From Ephemerocybe angulata (Eukaryota; Basidiomycota; Agaricomycetes; Agaricales; Psathyrellaceae): DNA of 64,000 nucleotides. The stretch lies in the NCBI GenBank assembly GCA_013368325.1, contig JAACJK010000220.1:62001-126000 (forward strand). The letters are read 5' to 3'. Made by a program: the position numbers and the translations under genes. The notes under the pieces were generated by a model, which saw only the letters and a program-made list of their open reading frames with translations, made no database searches and was not told the origin of the DNA. Positions 37,992 to 48,908 of this stretch are shown in pieces (within the stretch, counting starts at the first letter, position 1; the number at the start of each line of letters is the position of its first letter).

Positions 37992-39889
37992 TGCCAGGGT
38001 CCAACGCTCTTGTTCACTGAGGATCAAGGAGCTACCAGTACCATGCCACCAAATGCAGCCTTTGTACAACCGAAATCTCATTGGGTTTTGTACGATTGCG
38101 CAGCACTTGCTTAGAAAATCGACGCGGGTACTTCAAGGAAGGGACACGGAGTAGCCATTTCAGGAACCTTTGATAACTACAAGTCTACAACCTCCAGACT
38201 CCAGTCCCCAGATCACCGTCCCGTTGGACATAGGAACGGGTTTGCCTGCACTGTATCGGGTGCAATGAGTTCTGAGAACATTGCATCTTCGCGATGGCGG
38301 AGACAACTAAGTATTGGGGCTGAACAAGAGGCTACTACGAGTTTATTTTTATCCATAAGTTCAGATAGCTAGATGCACAACTGGTAGTGATGAAGCGCCG
38401 GAGGCCAAAACCTACAATCATCTCACTTGTCCATAGTTTACCTAGGCTGGCATAATCATGATGGTATGTATGACTTGCTCCGTCGTTCAAGGCGCTCTCT
38501 ATTCACATTTCGTGGGCTGATAGCCACTTCCCATATTATCGTCCTACACTTGACTGTTCGAGCGGGTCGGAATCTTTTGTAGGTGGCTTTGGAAGATCCA
38601 ACTTGGATCCAACGGCAAGTTCTCGTAAGGAGCGAGACCATGGGATATAGAAAAGCGATCTTTGAGCTTGGTCTCGCTTACCCTGCCTCAAACTTCAATT
38701 CTACGGTGCTCTTATCACCTTGAGACTGACCGTAAAAAAATCTAGGGAATACGCTCTGATGCGCCCCGGACAATGAACTCGAATCTCCGTTGCTGACCAA
38801 TCCATTACAAATCCCGACTCGCGAGGCGCGATTAACTCAATCAAGGGCCTACTCCTCCTCCTCCTCCTCCTTTTGACCATCGTACCGTTGGGCCACCACA
38901 TACACTCTGCTTATGTCAAAAGATATCTCCCATGGCAGGGAGATTCTGTGTAAGTACCTTCTTAAAGAGTGGTGCTCGAGGACACTCCGCAGTTCCGCCG
39001 CGTTGTCGACAAAATCGGCCGGGTTGACGCCCAGTAGCTCTTGAGGGCGATGAAGGTCACCGGTGAAACGCCCGAATTAGCGTGTGCTTTTGGGGACCCT
39101 TGAGGCTACCTATTGCCCAAGAAATGACCGTTCTCGAGGAGAAGCACTTAGGGTGGCTCTATCGGTTCATCGCCTTCCTTTGTTCTGAGCGCCAGTTTCT
39201 AGATGCCACATGAAGTACTTGTCTCCTGGGCGCTTCCAGGTATTCGTGGAGATGGTGATCTGGGTGTCCGGATAACAGGCAGACTTACCTCTTGGATAAT
39301 GGTTTTCCGCGTGATGAAACACGAGTTGGCTTCGTGGCAGTAGATCTTTCCAACGTAAGTGAGTTGAAACACACCAGCTACTCCTATGCAAACTGACTAC
39401 CCCAGGTTACTAGGTCTGTGGAGGTCGACTCGGAGTCTTTCCGCACGATAATCTCACCATTGGCATCGGTTGTGCGGTTGTGAAGATATGCGCCTATTCG
39501 TCGGAATTCAACGTAAATGGGGGCAGGACACGTACCGGGGCCGAGCCATCACTGACCATCGTAGCATCATCAAGCTCTCAATTGATATTGTCATGCCCGT
39601 TCTTCTCGGCAATCACTCTTCACTCGACACTGGTCCACTTGGAAGATCGCTCAGATCCAGTACATATATGTTTCCTGATGGATGCGAATGGAAGAATCAA
39701 GACCTCTTTATACTCCTCTGTCGCGTCTTGCCACTTTCATCACCACCGAGGGTTGTCTACAAGACCACTGGCCGACGATCCCACCTTCGAGCCCACAGGT
39801 TACCTTGATCATACCCTGCGCGTCACTTTAAAGCTCCACCCCGAAGGAACGGGCTATCTTGTACTCGGATTCTCGCCCATATTTCGGCA
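37992..39889. other. 1.9-kb stretch without a supported gene; possible decayed coding segments on the minus strand
   Basis: No intact gene is seen. On the minus strand, 39150-39720 contains fragments that read like protein, separated by stops and splice-like sites that do not join in frame: IYVLDLSDLPSGPVSSE (about 39670-39620), AYLHNRTTDANGEIIVRKDS (about 39497-39430) and YVGKIYCHEANSCFITRK (about 39355-39300). They could be a pseudogene or a gene I failed to assemble. A plus-strand frame (39480-39893) overlaps the same DNA and lacks family features. A CTC microsatellite lies at 38852-38870. Confidence 0.35.
38852..38870. repeat. (CTC)n microsatellite
   Basis: About six CTC units in non-coding DNA. 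No associated feature. Confidence 0.8.
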
Positions 39890-42696
39890 ATGACGTCCAA
39901 GTCCTCTTCCCCCCTCTTCCAATTTGCCAGCGATAGCGACCATAATATGGTCGAGGCTTTCCCTAGCGATGTTAAACGAGACGCGCTAAAAAGCGCGCGC
40001 CCTGATTCTAAGAAGTGCGTTCTATGCCACCCTAGCATTCTTAATACAGCTAATAGCTATCTTTCAAAGGTCTGGGGCATGTGTCGATTGCAAGTCCGTC
40101 AAGGTCTGTTCGTGTTTCTTGCTTAGTCTGGAATACACGGTTGACCGTATGCATATGCCATATTCCTAGGTTCGGTGCGAGCCCGTTCCTGGTGAACGCA
40201 AATGTCGGCGATGCCAGACGAAGAATCTACCATGTAGACCGAGAGACCGAAAGAAGAGAAAGGCTGCCGAGTATGTATTCTGCCTATCTGACTACATCTC
40301 ATACTAACCCCGCGCTCCCAGCACGCATGAAGAGTTGCAGGAGAAGGCACACAGTCAGGATTTGCAGATCCAACAACTCCTCATGCAGTACGATAGGTTG
40401 AAAGCAGACCAAAAAATACGTCACTGGGTGAGCAGGTCGCACCCAGGGCAGTCATCCCTCCGCCCATATGGTGAGCGTATAAGCTGCATGGCTTGTTAGT
40501 GTGCCCCTCTGAACAACAAGCACAATTACACAGACAGAACAGCAGACTATTACAAATGGCTGCAAGCAGGGACCTCTCCGGAAGACGCTTCTATCATCTA
40601 CTTTGGTGAGCCAGTCATGCAATGTTCCCTACTTCTCCAGTCTCACCGTCTCCCAGGCCTAGATAGGCGAGTCCAGGTGCCAGAAATAGTGAAGCACTGT
40701 GGCCTATACCCCGAAGAAATCGTGCAACTATTCACATTGTAAGTCTATACTTTGCCAGAAATCTACCGCATGGCCGAACATTGACATATTTCTAGATTCT
40801 TCAAGCATGTCAACGTGAGTTGAAACTGATGCCTGTTCCGCATCCCCTGACTAACACAGCGTTAGCCGCACTTTTCGATTCTGGATGAAGCCCTTCACAC
40901 CCCACAGGATCTCATCGCAAACTCATCGTTCCTTTTCACTGTCGGTGTGTAACTTACTCTCGTAAAAATCTGACCATCACTCATTCCGCCTCTTAGTATG
41001 CGCCGTCGCTTCGAGGCACTACGTTGCGAGGCCTGAGGTGTATCCTTTAGCTATGGACTTTGCACGCGATGCAGCGGGAAAGGGACTAGTGGAAGGGCAG
41101 CAAAGCGTGGATACCTGTCAAGCGTACCTTCTACTGTCTGTATATCCTATACCCACTAAAAAGTGGGTTGAGGATAGGAGCTGGCTTCTTATGGGCGTTG
41201 CTATCCGGTTAGAGGCATTCACCGATAAGGGCTTTGTTCTTTGTCTCTTATGCAAATATCTTGACAGGATGGCCATGGAGCTGAAACTCAACCAACCCCC
41301 TCCACCGGAGCTATCCGAACGCGAAAGGCTTAACCAAGTCCGCACATGGCTGAATTGCTACTGTGTTGACGGGTCGCATGCCATCCAATTCGGAAAGATG
41401 CCAATGCTACGGCTCGACGACTTCCTCGCGCGGTCGTCTACCCACTGGTACAGGTCCTCGTCGATGAATACGCCTCTCGATGTGCATCTCGTTGCATATG
41501 TCCAGATTCTCCTCATCATGGCAAAATGGCGTGCCATTGTGACTGAACAGTCAAAGGACGAGCATACCAAGGTAAGGCATCGTGCTTAGGCCATGTTGTC
41601 CAGTGCACTAACATGCCGTGACAGGATTCGGAGGTCGTGGATACGGCGCTCAAGACACATGCCCTTTTATCGACCGAGATGGATCGATGGGTGAAGGTTT
41701 ATACCGAAGAACTGAGCTATAATCGTGAGTAGATGTCATTCCAAAGATTTCGGGCCGCTCGTCTTACCCATCCTCAGCATTAGCGGTGTGCCACTACCGT
41801 GGTAACACGACACAAATGTATGCTTCTTTATCGTGTACCCAGTGTCAACCTACTGACAGTTTTCTAGGATCATAGCATACCTCAAGCTTGTCGTACTTAC
41901 CCATGCATTCTGCACGGCGTACAGATCGCAAGGGTTATCCCCCGAATGTGAGATGTTGAGATACCCCCTTGATGCTGCCCGGTCTGTCATTCAAATTATG
42001 GTTGAGAGGCTGGCTCCAACTGGACATCTGCGTTCCGCCATGGGAGCCAATTTTCTCTATGTTTCCTATGCGGCAGCCTTCTTGATCAATGTAAGAATAC
42101 CCCATCTAATGATTACTGTGTACCTTTACTCATCATTCCTACCCTAGCTTCTACGACCCAAGCTTGCACCCCTTCTAATCGATACGGAGAAAAAGGAAAT
42201 AGTGCTCACCGTCACCCATCTTATTAACGTTCTCGGCTCCCCAGAGGTCTCTCTGGACGAGAAACATACCCCCGCCCTGTATTCTCGATTCCTTTCTACG
42301 CTTCTGCGCCAACACTGTCCAGCCTCCCTTCTAGAGGCATGCGGCACACCCCCGATATCAGAGGGTGAAACTCCAGAGGGCTCAGAGGAGCGGGACGACG
42401 TCTCAACCACCTACTACCCCAGTTGGCCAGATGTTTCCGGCCTTCCTGTCGCTGGGCCTTCGAGGATGCCTGACGCTGGATCCATGGCTGGGATGGTATA
42501 CCAACAACACGGAGACCCGCATATGGATTTCAGCTTGAACCATTTCGTGAGAACGATCAGGGGACAAGCTCCGCGTTCAGGCGGGGGAACTGTACGGTAC
42601 GCTACTTCAGACGCCTGGAGGAGCTGGCCAGAAGAGCAACTTTTTGCTCAGCCAGATCTACACTCGATGCCACTAACGGGCATCTGGAGAGACTAA
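39890..42696 (+). CDS. Zn(II)2Cys6 fungal transcription factor with fungal-specific TF domain
   Basis: Nuclear DNA-binding regulator. Exons 39890-40014, 40070-40103, 40170-40270, 40322-40470, 40534-40605, 40657-40738, 40796-40814, 40866-40944, 40997-41571, 41625-41724, 41778-41817, 41868-42090 and 42148-42696 give about 715 residues. The zinc cluster is complete, CVDCKSVKVRC then CRRCQTKNLPC, but is assembled across two introns and a 34-nt micro-exon. It is followed by a basic linker (RPRDRKKRKAA) and a coiled coil (HEELQEKAHSQDLQIQQLLM). The middle-homology region shows DTCQAYLLLSVYPIPTKKW, ERLNQVRTWLNCYCVDGSHA and QFGKMPMLRLDDFLARSSTH, the usual fungal_trans landmarks. The target genes are unknown; the class II aldolase gene is the nearest upstream neighbour on this strand. 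Confidence 0.92.
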
Positions 42697-43470
42697 CGAA
42701 ATGCCACGGACCCTGGGCTCCATTCAATTGTAAAAATCACTGCAGCGTGTTTATCTACTTGCCCACCTTACTTGCCCACCTTACTTTATAACGCACCTGA
42801 CGACCTCACATGATTTCTAGACTGCTTCTTGGTTTATGCTCTCAATGGACCTTTCTACGCTACCCTCTTTTCGCTATGGACCTTCGACAAGTTTTTCATA
42901 TGTAGTACTACATTCCACCCACCCTCATGTATGGAGCATCATCGAATACTTATCCAATCTCACTGTTTAAACAAGCTCCTGCGTTGATATGTATTGTGTT
43001 CACTCACTCCTCCCGATCTCGGCTCATGCACACAATGAGCCGAACGAAGCAGCTCGCGGAGGTTGAGAGTCTGGTGAGCCAAACATAAGGCAGGCACAAG
43101 AAATTGAAGGCAATTTGGAGCGGTGATAATTGATTTGAGTCATTTCTTTCTGTATTCTGCTGTTACCTCGCTGCCCCTACCGTGCTCCGGTATCTGGAGT
43201 GCATCTCGGTCCCGTCATCCATGGAGGAACTGTTGGAGAGGTTTAGTTTCGACCTCTTGGCTGTGCGAACCTTGAAACGAGTCAGGCAGTCTGCCTCGGC
43301 CTGGGAGGCTAGACTGTGTGCGGGATTAGCGTCCCGCTTTGCTTTGACTCCTCTGTAGGCGCCTGAAGCAAGGCCGGCCCGGGAATCGTGATGGGAGCAA
43401 GCATAGACAAGCAACGCGGTCGCGCGCGCGATTGTTGGCTCTCATCGTCTGCCACACTGTGCCCGGCAGA
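42697..43470. other. Intergenic region with a short tandem repeat
   Basis: No supported gene. Two adjacent copies of the 13-mer ACTTGCCCACCTT begin near 42757. A CG-repeat run (CGCGCGCGCG) at 43420-43429 lies in the presumed promoter or 5' UTR of the SFI1-like gene. Confidence 0.4.
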
Positions 43471-46400
43471 ATGGATCGATTCAGACCAGCACGGTCCTCT
43501 CCGCCGTACAAGCCCACCGCCAAGGCACCGCTCCCAGATATCTCGGTCACTTCGTCCATTGAAGAACCCTTGGCAGAAGAACTTCGAGACCTATCCCAGG
43601 ACGACGTTGAGCTCCTGGATACCGTGGTGCAACGCGCAGGCCCATCAGCGACAACGTTTCTCACTGTCTTCAAGGCCTACAGCGAGGTTTTGACGGATCG
43701 AGGTCTTGACCCTCATGAAGTGGTGTACTACAGCAAACTGTTGAAGCTGGGGACAATGAAGGGGCGTAATTGGGGGGAGAAGTGGTCCCGGGTAAAGACT
43801 CAGTGGCAGCAGGTACGCCAGCAGTCACCAACCGCTACAAGACACTGATTGATCTGTAGGCAAAGAAAGCCAAACCTCACGGACCCAGTGGACTGAGGCT
43901 TGGTCCTCCCCGACTCGATGATGATACCGCTACCGAATTCAGTGTCTTCTCAGATCAACCGGCGCCAAGAACGAGAGCCAATCCCCTGTCCCGAAACTAT
44001 GCGCCTAGTACGGATGCACAACCACCAAGAACTACGCCTTTGCGGTCCCCATTTGTCACCAACAAACCCACATCGGCACCAGCTGGGCGGCAAACGTCTT
44101 CGAATCCCTCTCATCGAAAACGCGCGGTATCCCCGGGTTCGAAACGGAAGGAGGATATTGCCAGAGATGTCGTGGCGCGCGCAAAGGAACGGAAAGGCGC
44201 TATGCTAAACGACACGGATGCGTGGAAGAACATTCAGATGCAGCATGACGAGAAGAACGCCGATTTGTTTCGGGAGGACCGCCTTGTAGAGCGTTGTTGG
44301 CAGATATGGCAACAAGGGTACCGATGGATTGTGGTATACACCTTTCTTGACTTAACTTAAGGCTGAAGCTTACGCCTGATAATAGACAACGACTGAACAG
44401 ATCGCAGAAGCCCGCGAACAACTGATCGTGCAGCGTTCCCTGGACAAATGGAAACGCAAATTCGACTCACACCGACAGCTATACGACCACATCAATAACC
44501 TATCCAACAAACGCGTACTTTTGACCTTCTTCCGCCATTGGCAAACCAAGCACCTCGAGTCTCGCCAGAAAAAGTGGAGGCAAGATATGCGGAACAAAAT
44601 GAAGTTGGTTCGCCGGAACAACGAGACACGGCTGGTCAGAGAGGCATGGATAAAGTGGAGGGCCGCTACCCAAGAGAAACTAGTATACCAAGGCTACTTG
44701 GAGAGGTTGCTAGCAAGAACATATGTTGGCTGGAAGGCTAAAAGGACCAAGGTTGTTCGCATGCAAGCTGCCGCCGCCGAGTTCTACCAGAATGGGCGAG
44801 GTGCTTTGGTTACTATCTGCTGGCGAAACTGGAAACGTGCCATTCAATACCGGTCAGCAGAAGCTACAATGCGAGGCCGTGTTGACTTGCGAGTTCTCGA
44901 TGCCGCTATGAGTACTTGGCGTCGCCAATTGTGAGTTTTTCGTTCACTCAAGATTCCAACCGCTTAACCACAATTGCCCAGACACGAGCTTGCACAGGCC
45001 AATGAATTTTATGAGCGAAGCTTAAAAGCACGGTTGTTGAAACGATGGAGTCGACGAGTCGTCAAAGTTAATGTGAGTCTAACGATTCGAGCCATTGTCG
45101 TCATGTTATTCTAATATTCTCAACAGAGGTTGGAGAAGCGGGCAGACAAGCACCTGGCGAAGTCAGATGTTATGCTGGAATATGCTATCATGAGAATATG
45201 GAAAGCGCGCAAGAACGGCCGTTTGCTCGAACAGGCTAGATCAAGACGACTAAAAGCCCTCGCCTACAACCTTTGGAAAGACAACATTGCCTCTCGTCAC
45301 GGGGACGAAGGTAAGTAGTATAAGATTCCTTGCAAAGCACATTGTACTCAACCTGATCTAGCTCGCGCGATTGAATTCTCTATGAGGCCTGCGGCTTCAC
45401 TTTCCTTGATGGCCCTCGACCAATGGAAAAAGGCGTTTGTCCAAAGGCAGTCCAAATTGCGGCTTGCCGATGCGTTCCACATGAGCCAGCTCGCATTAAG
45501 TGCAATTCAGAAGTGGAGAAGGAAACTGAGGGACCGAGCAGAGCTGGTTAAGGCGGCTCAAAGTGCGTCAGAGTACTTCATGGTGCGGGGTGCTTGGCTT
45601 CGATGGGTAGAGCAGGTCGAAGCAAGGAGGAGGGAGCGACGGCTTCATATCCATACATTGAACAGGAAAAAATCATTATTTGAAGGTATGGATGGTATCT
45701 CTCCCCTGTTGACCGTCCTTGTATTGACTCGCGGAAAAGCTTGGTTAGCTCAGGCTAGATTGGCCAGGGAACGGACGATGGCTGTCCGTGCAATGCAGGA
45801 TCGTATTTCTCAACGAATCCTCCGGGGAAGTTTAGCCAAGTGGACGGAGCGCGTCATCACCATCAAGTCTCGTGAAATTGATATCGTACAAAACTCCAAC
45901 ATGGTCATCCTCGTGTAAGTGCATTCTTATGTCCCTCGCACCCCTTTCTAACAGAAAGCTCCAGTACTGCCTTCCAAAAGTGGAAGACGCGCCATTTACA
46001 GCATGTCGAGGCTCAAAATCTTTTGGAAAGCTTCATGTATCTGAAGCAGAGAGGTGAGTCGATTGCCTCTTTGTATTTCATCTTCTTACCTTCCAACTCC
46101 GTAGACGCGCTCCGTCGTGGGTTCTATCGATGGCTCACCGCCGCTCGCTTCGCCCGCCATAGACGGGAAGTCATAAAAGAGAAAGAAGACGAGTTTCGGC
46201 TTCGTGCGTTGGAAGGAGCCTGGGATAAATGGAGGGAAAGGTCACTGCGATCGAGGGTTCGTACCTCCTCTGCCTTCCGAGTTTCTACCTGACAAGGCTC
46301 TCCCTACAGGAGGATGAGATTCTTCTTCAATGCCAAAGGAATATCCTTTGTCGGGTGTTCGCCAAGTGGAACGGAAAGACGAAAGCGCCGCCTGCTATTC

Positions 46401-47147
46401 GTTTCGATGCTCAAAGAGTCAAGAACAATTTCTTCAAGAAGTGGAGAGCCGCGATGTCGCAAACCCACAAGGTGAAGGAAGCCATTAAGCTCGACCGCTC
46501 GATCATTACCTGTGAGTAGTATCCTGTTGAACTCTCTCGCCACTTAATGCTCATTCCCAATTCCAGCCAAGTACTTCGAAAGGTGGTTAGAGGCCTATCG
46601 GGCGAAGAAGACTCTGAAGGCGGTCGCGTAAGTGTCATTCAACGTTGGCACCTGATTCTGGCACTTATTACTCCGTAGGCGAGCCCGACACTTGCGTTTG
46701 CCCGCTGCCCAACCAAAAAAGGCCTTGACCTCAGCGCAAACGAACGTGTTTCCGAGGCGTGGCGACTTCTTGCGCCCTCCACCGTTCCATCGGGGCAGAG
46801 AGGAGGAGGGCGACTCAGAAGAGGGATCTGTTGTTTCTGCCGTGTCTCCAGCGCGGGCCCCTTCTGTCACATCTTCAACATACATTGGCGGAAAGTCTGG
46901 ACGTGCACCTTCCGTCATGAGCAGCGCTTCGCGATACTCCTTCCCTAGGCCGCGCGAGAACAGTCCCACCCGACACATCATCGTTCCGTCAATTTCTAGG
47001 GCTCGTAGCGACACACGGAGCGACACTCGCAGTCGCAGCCCCCCTCGAGAGAGGAAGGGTCCTAGTTCTGTTGCATCGGCAGACATTCCACGACGCGGTT
47101 GGCCTGGGCTTCAGCGCGGGGCGCGACCATTCCTGCAACCTCACTAA
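43471..47147 (+). CDS. SFI1: SFI1-like centrin-binding spindle-pole-body protein
   Basis: Rod-like scaffold that binds centrin (Cdc31) through many Trp-containing helical repeats and helps duplicate the spindle pole body. Exons 43471-43812, 43860-44333, 44386-44930, 44982-45072, 45127-45310, 45362-45685, 45740-45914, 45965-46053, 46105-46256, 46310-46511, 46567-46627 and 46679-47147 give about 1,035 residues. Repeats with the shape LxxxFxxWxxK run from about residue 250 to 880: LTFFRHWQTKH, VREAWIKWRAA, LARTYVGWKAK, VTICWRNWKRA, LKRWSRRVVK, LMALDQWKKAF, AIQKWRRKLR, FYRWLTAARF, LCRVFAKWNGK, FFKKWRAAMS, KYFERWLEAY. The C-terminal ~150 residues are a disordered Ser/Arg/Pro tail. The N-terminal segment LDPHEVVYYSKLLKLGTMKG is conserved-looking. 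The third exon could instead start at 44401. Confidence 0.88.
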
Positions 47148-47224
47148 CTTCAAACCCTTTCAAGATTATTTATCATTAACTTATTATCACCAATTGCTTT
47201 AGCTATACCCGCAATACCTGTATT

Positions 47225-47495
47225 TTAGGAATTCTGATAGTACTGCCATCCGACCCAGTTTGCGATTACAAAGTAGGATGTCGTTGGAACCAGGAGCAGC
47301 ACGAGATATTTATAATGCGTGTCGTGGGCTAGCGCCTCGAGAATCTGGCATTCGTCAGTGACGTGGCGCGATGGGAATCCCAGCACAACGTACCGCTATA
47401 CCTGAAGAAGGCAAGAAGGGACCCAAGAGGATGGCGTAGGTTGCCAGGACAAAGAAGACGGCGGAGGATATCAGTAGGCAGTGGCCTTGGTTCAT
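47225..47495 (-). CDS. PIG-Y-like small membrane protein (GPI-GlcNAc transferase subunit)
   Basis: Two exons, 47495-47394 and 47344-47225, encode 73 residues, the size expected for PIG-Y (human 71). Two hydrophobic segments are visible: LLISSAVFFVLATYAILLG then PFLPSSG, and YLVLLLVPTTSYFVIANWVG. The protein ends GWQYYQNS; the WxG near the end recalls human PIG-Y (WTWMGIKLFRHN). PIG-Y is a regulatory part of the complex that starts GPI-anchor synthesis in the ER. The donor after GGT ATA GCG joins SSGIA to ILEALAHDTHYKY in frame. Both exons are small and easily missed. Identification rests on size, topology and the C-terminal motif; DPM2/ERI1-like proteins are the main alternative. Confidence 0.65.
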
Positions 47496-47631
47496 GAGGG
47501 AGAAGGCCAAGAGAGCCTGAGAAAGCGTTCTGAAAGGAGAGTTGATTAATGATTAGCTGGTTGTCGTCCAGTGCAAGCTTAAACGATGGTCGCCTCGCAG
47601 CTTTCTCCACTTCCATCACCCACCCCCAGCC

Positions 47632-48154
47632 ATGGACACTGAACCCAGACAGCATCGGTCCGTTTATTCTGCCCCGTAAACTCCAATCCCCATTCCCGCC
47701 GTGTCTGATTGCTGGATTCCAGACTCGCCTCGGATTCCGATGTCCAAGACGAGCAGCCAGGTTCCAGCACTGGCGAAGGATCGTCGGCACCCGAGGACGA
47801 GATCCCAGCCACCCTGAGTCTGCCAGATATCCCCACCACCGTAGCAGACTTCAACGATCTCGAACTTGCGATCACCAGCGTGGTTGGTGTTGACCCGACC
47901 GAGGAGTGCGTTTCACACGACGTTGTGGGTTGAGAGGTTTCCTCTGATTCGTGTGCCGAACCGTTTACAGGGAAAAGAAACTTCACAAGCGGGCATCGAG
48001 TGTCTTGAAGCTGTCCCAAGAGAACCAGAAACTCCAGGCCGAGTTGAAGGCCATGACGGATAGGCTGGAGGCAGCAGAGCGTCGGAAGCAGGAGCTCCGG
48101 CAGCAAGCTCGAGAACAGCGCGAGCAACGCGTTATGGAAACCCCTTCTTCTTGA
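47632..48154 (+). CDS. Small coiled-coil protein, unknown function
   Basis: Exons 47632-47675, 47723-47905 and 47971-48154 give 136 residues. The N-terminal two thirds are acidic and Ser/Pro-rich (DEQPGSSTGEGSSAPEDEIP; LSLPDIPTTVADFNDLELAI). The C-terminal third is a strong coiled coil (LKLSQENQKLQAELKAMTDR; LEAAERRKQELRQQAREQRE). There is no clear basic DNA-binding region ahead of the helix (only KKLHKRASSVLK), so bZIP is doubtful. An adaptor or assembly factor is possible. It is head-to-head with the PIG-Y-like gene. Confidence 0.7.
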
Positions 48155-48908
48155 ACTTTTCCTTCTCTTGATACCAATACCATATTCCCGTGGAGATGTA
48201 ACGATCCCTATATTGATTTGATGCAGGCTGGATTAACACATTTGACAGTGCTCCGGTATCGTCCACGGTCCTCGTGAAGACTTGTCATGGTACAGTCAAC
48301 ACCGCCCTAACCCATACCCCTCGCCAGAAAGGTATGGCTTATCACAGGTTACGGGTTAACGGAGGGAGGTTTGGGTGAGATTTAACATTCGGTGACTGCC
48401 AACAGTTACGGGTTAGGGGTGTGTATGGGTTAGCGCGTGGTACGGGACCACGGGTTAGGGGGTGTTGACTGTATCTCTCCTAAGTGCGCTATAATAGGAT
48501 GAGATCTCGCCGCGATACCTCTCCGCTGCTCCGAGCCTCTCCTAAAGGTTAACGCGCCATAAATCACGCGTTTTTGGATTGCTCCAACGTCCGGCTGACG
48601 TCGGCCAGGCGAAATTTCAAATCTCTCTCTTGATCGCTCCAACGACAACGGCCTTGAAAACCCACCCACTGCCTGCCCTCTCAATCTCCTCCCCCATCCA
48701 GTTTCGACAGGTCAAGGACGCCACTGTCACCCCCCTGTGCCCGAATTAGATACGTACACGGTACAAGCAGCACGGATCATGACAACCCCTGAAGAGGAAG
48801 CTCGCAAGTTGGGGATGCCTTTAAGAAAGCGCACATTCTCTATTGATCCCTCAAAAATCATTCCCATGGACAAGTAACTATCTCGCCCTTCATCCGATCC
48901 CATGCAGA
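48155..48908. other. Intergenic region holding a miniature inverted-repeat element
   Basis: Outside the element at 48291-48473 the DNA is non-coding. A 32-codon ATG frame at 48779-48877 (MTTPEEEARKLGMPLRKRTF...) directly precedes the oxidoreductase. It could be an upstream ORF, or a first exon if a 34-nt intron (48875-48908) were spliced. Confidence 0.4.
48291..48473. mobile_element. MITE-like element with terminal inverted repeats and TA target-site duplication
   Basis: A 179-bp body (48293-48471) begins CAGTCAACACC and ends GGTGTTGACTG, flanked on both sides by TA. The inverted ends extend inward: left 48293-48313 and right 48471-48452 match over 20 positions with one extra G on the left, including CCCTAACCC/GGGTTAGGG. 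A second nested inverted pair, CTAACCCATA (48307-48316) and TATGGGTTAG (48424-48433), lies inside. CAGT ends and TA duplication are typical of the Tc1/mariner-pogo superfamily. There is no room for a transposase, so it would be non-autonomous. Confidence 0.85.

Noticed and set aside
38758..38830. tRNA-like segment on the minus strand with 7 complementary end bases and a TTCGAGT loop
   Set aside because: The T-stem does not pair well, there are extra bases before the acceptor stem and no A-box is present, so it is probably chance.
39480..39893. 137-codon plus-strand frame ending at the zinc-cluster gene start
   Set aside because: It has a non-ATG start, overlaps better-looking minus-strand fragments and has no recognisable family features.
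47549..48127. Longer frames on both strands over the small coiled-coil gene
   Set aside because: They cross the introns inferred for the plus-strand coiled-coil gene and show no conserved pattern; the spliced frame does.
48452..48460. Telomere-like GGGTTAGGG as an interstitial telomere
   Set aside because: Only one unit is present and it is explained as part of the inverted end of the miniature element.
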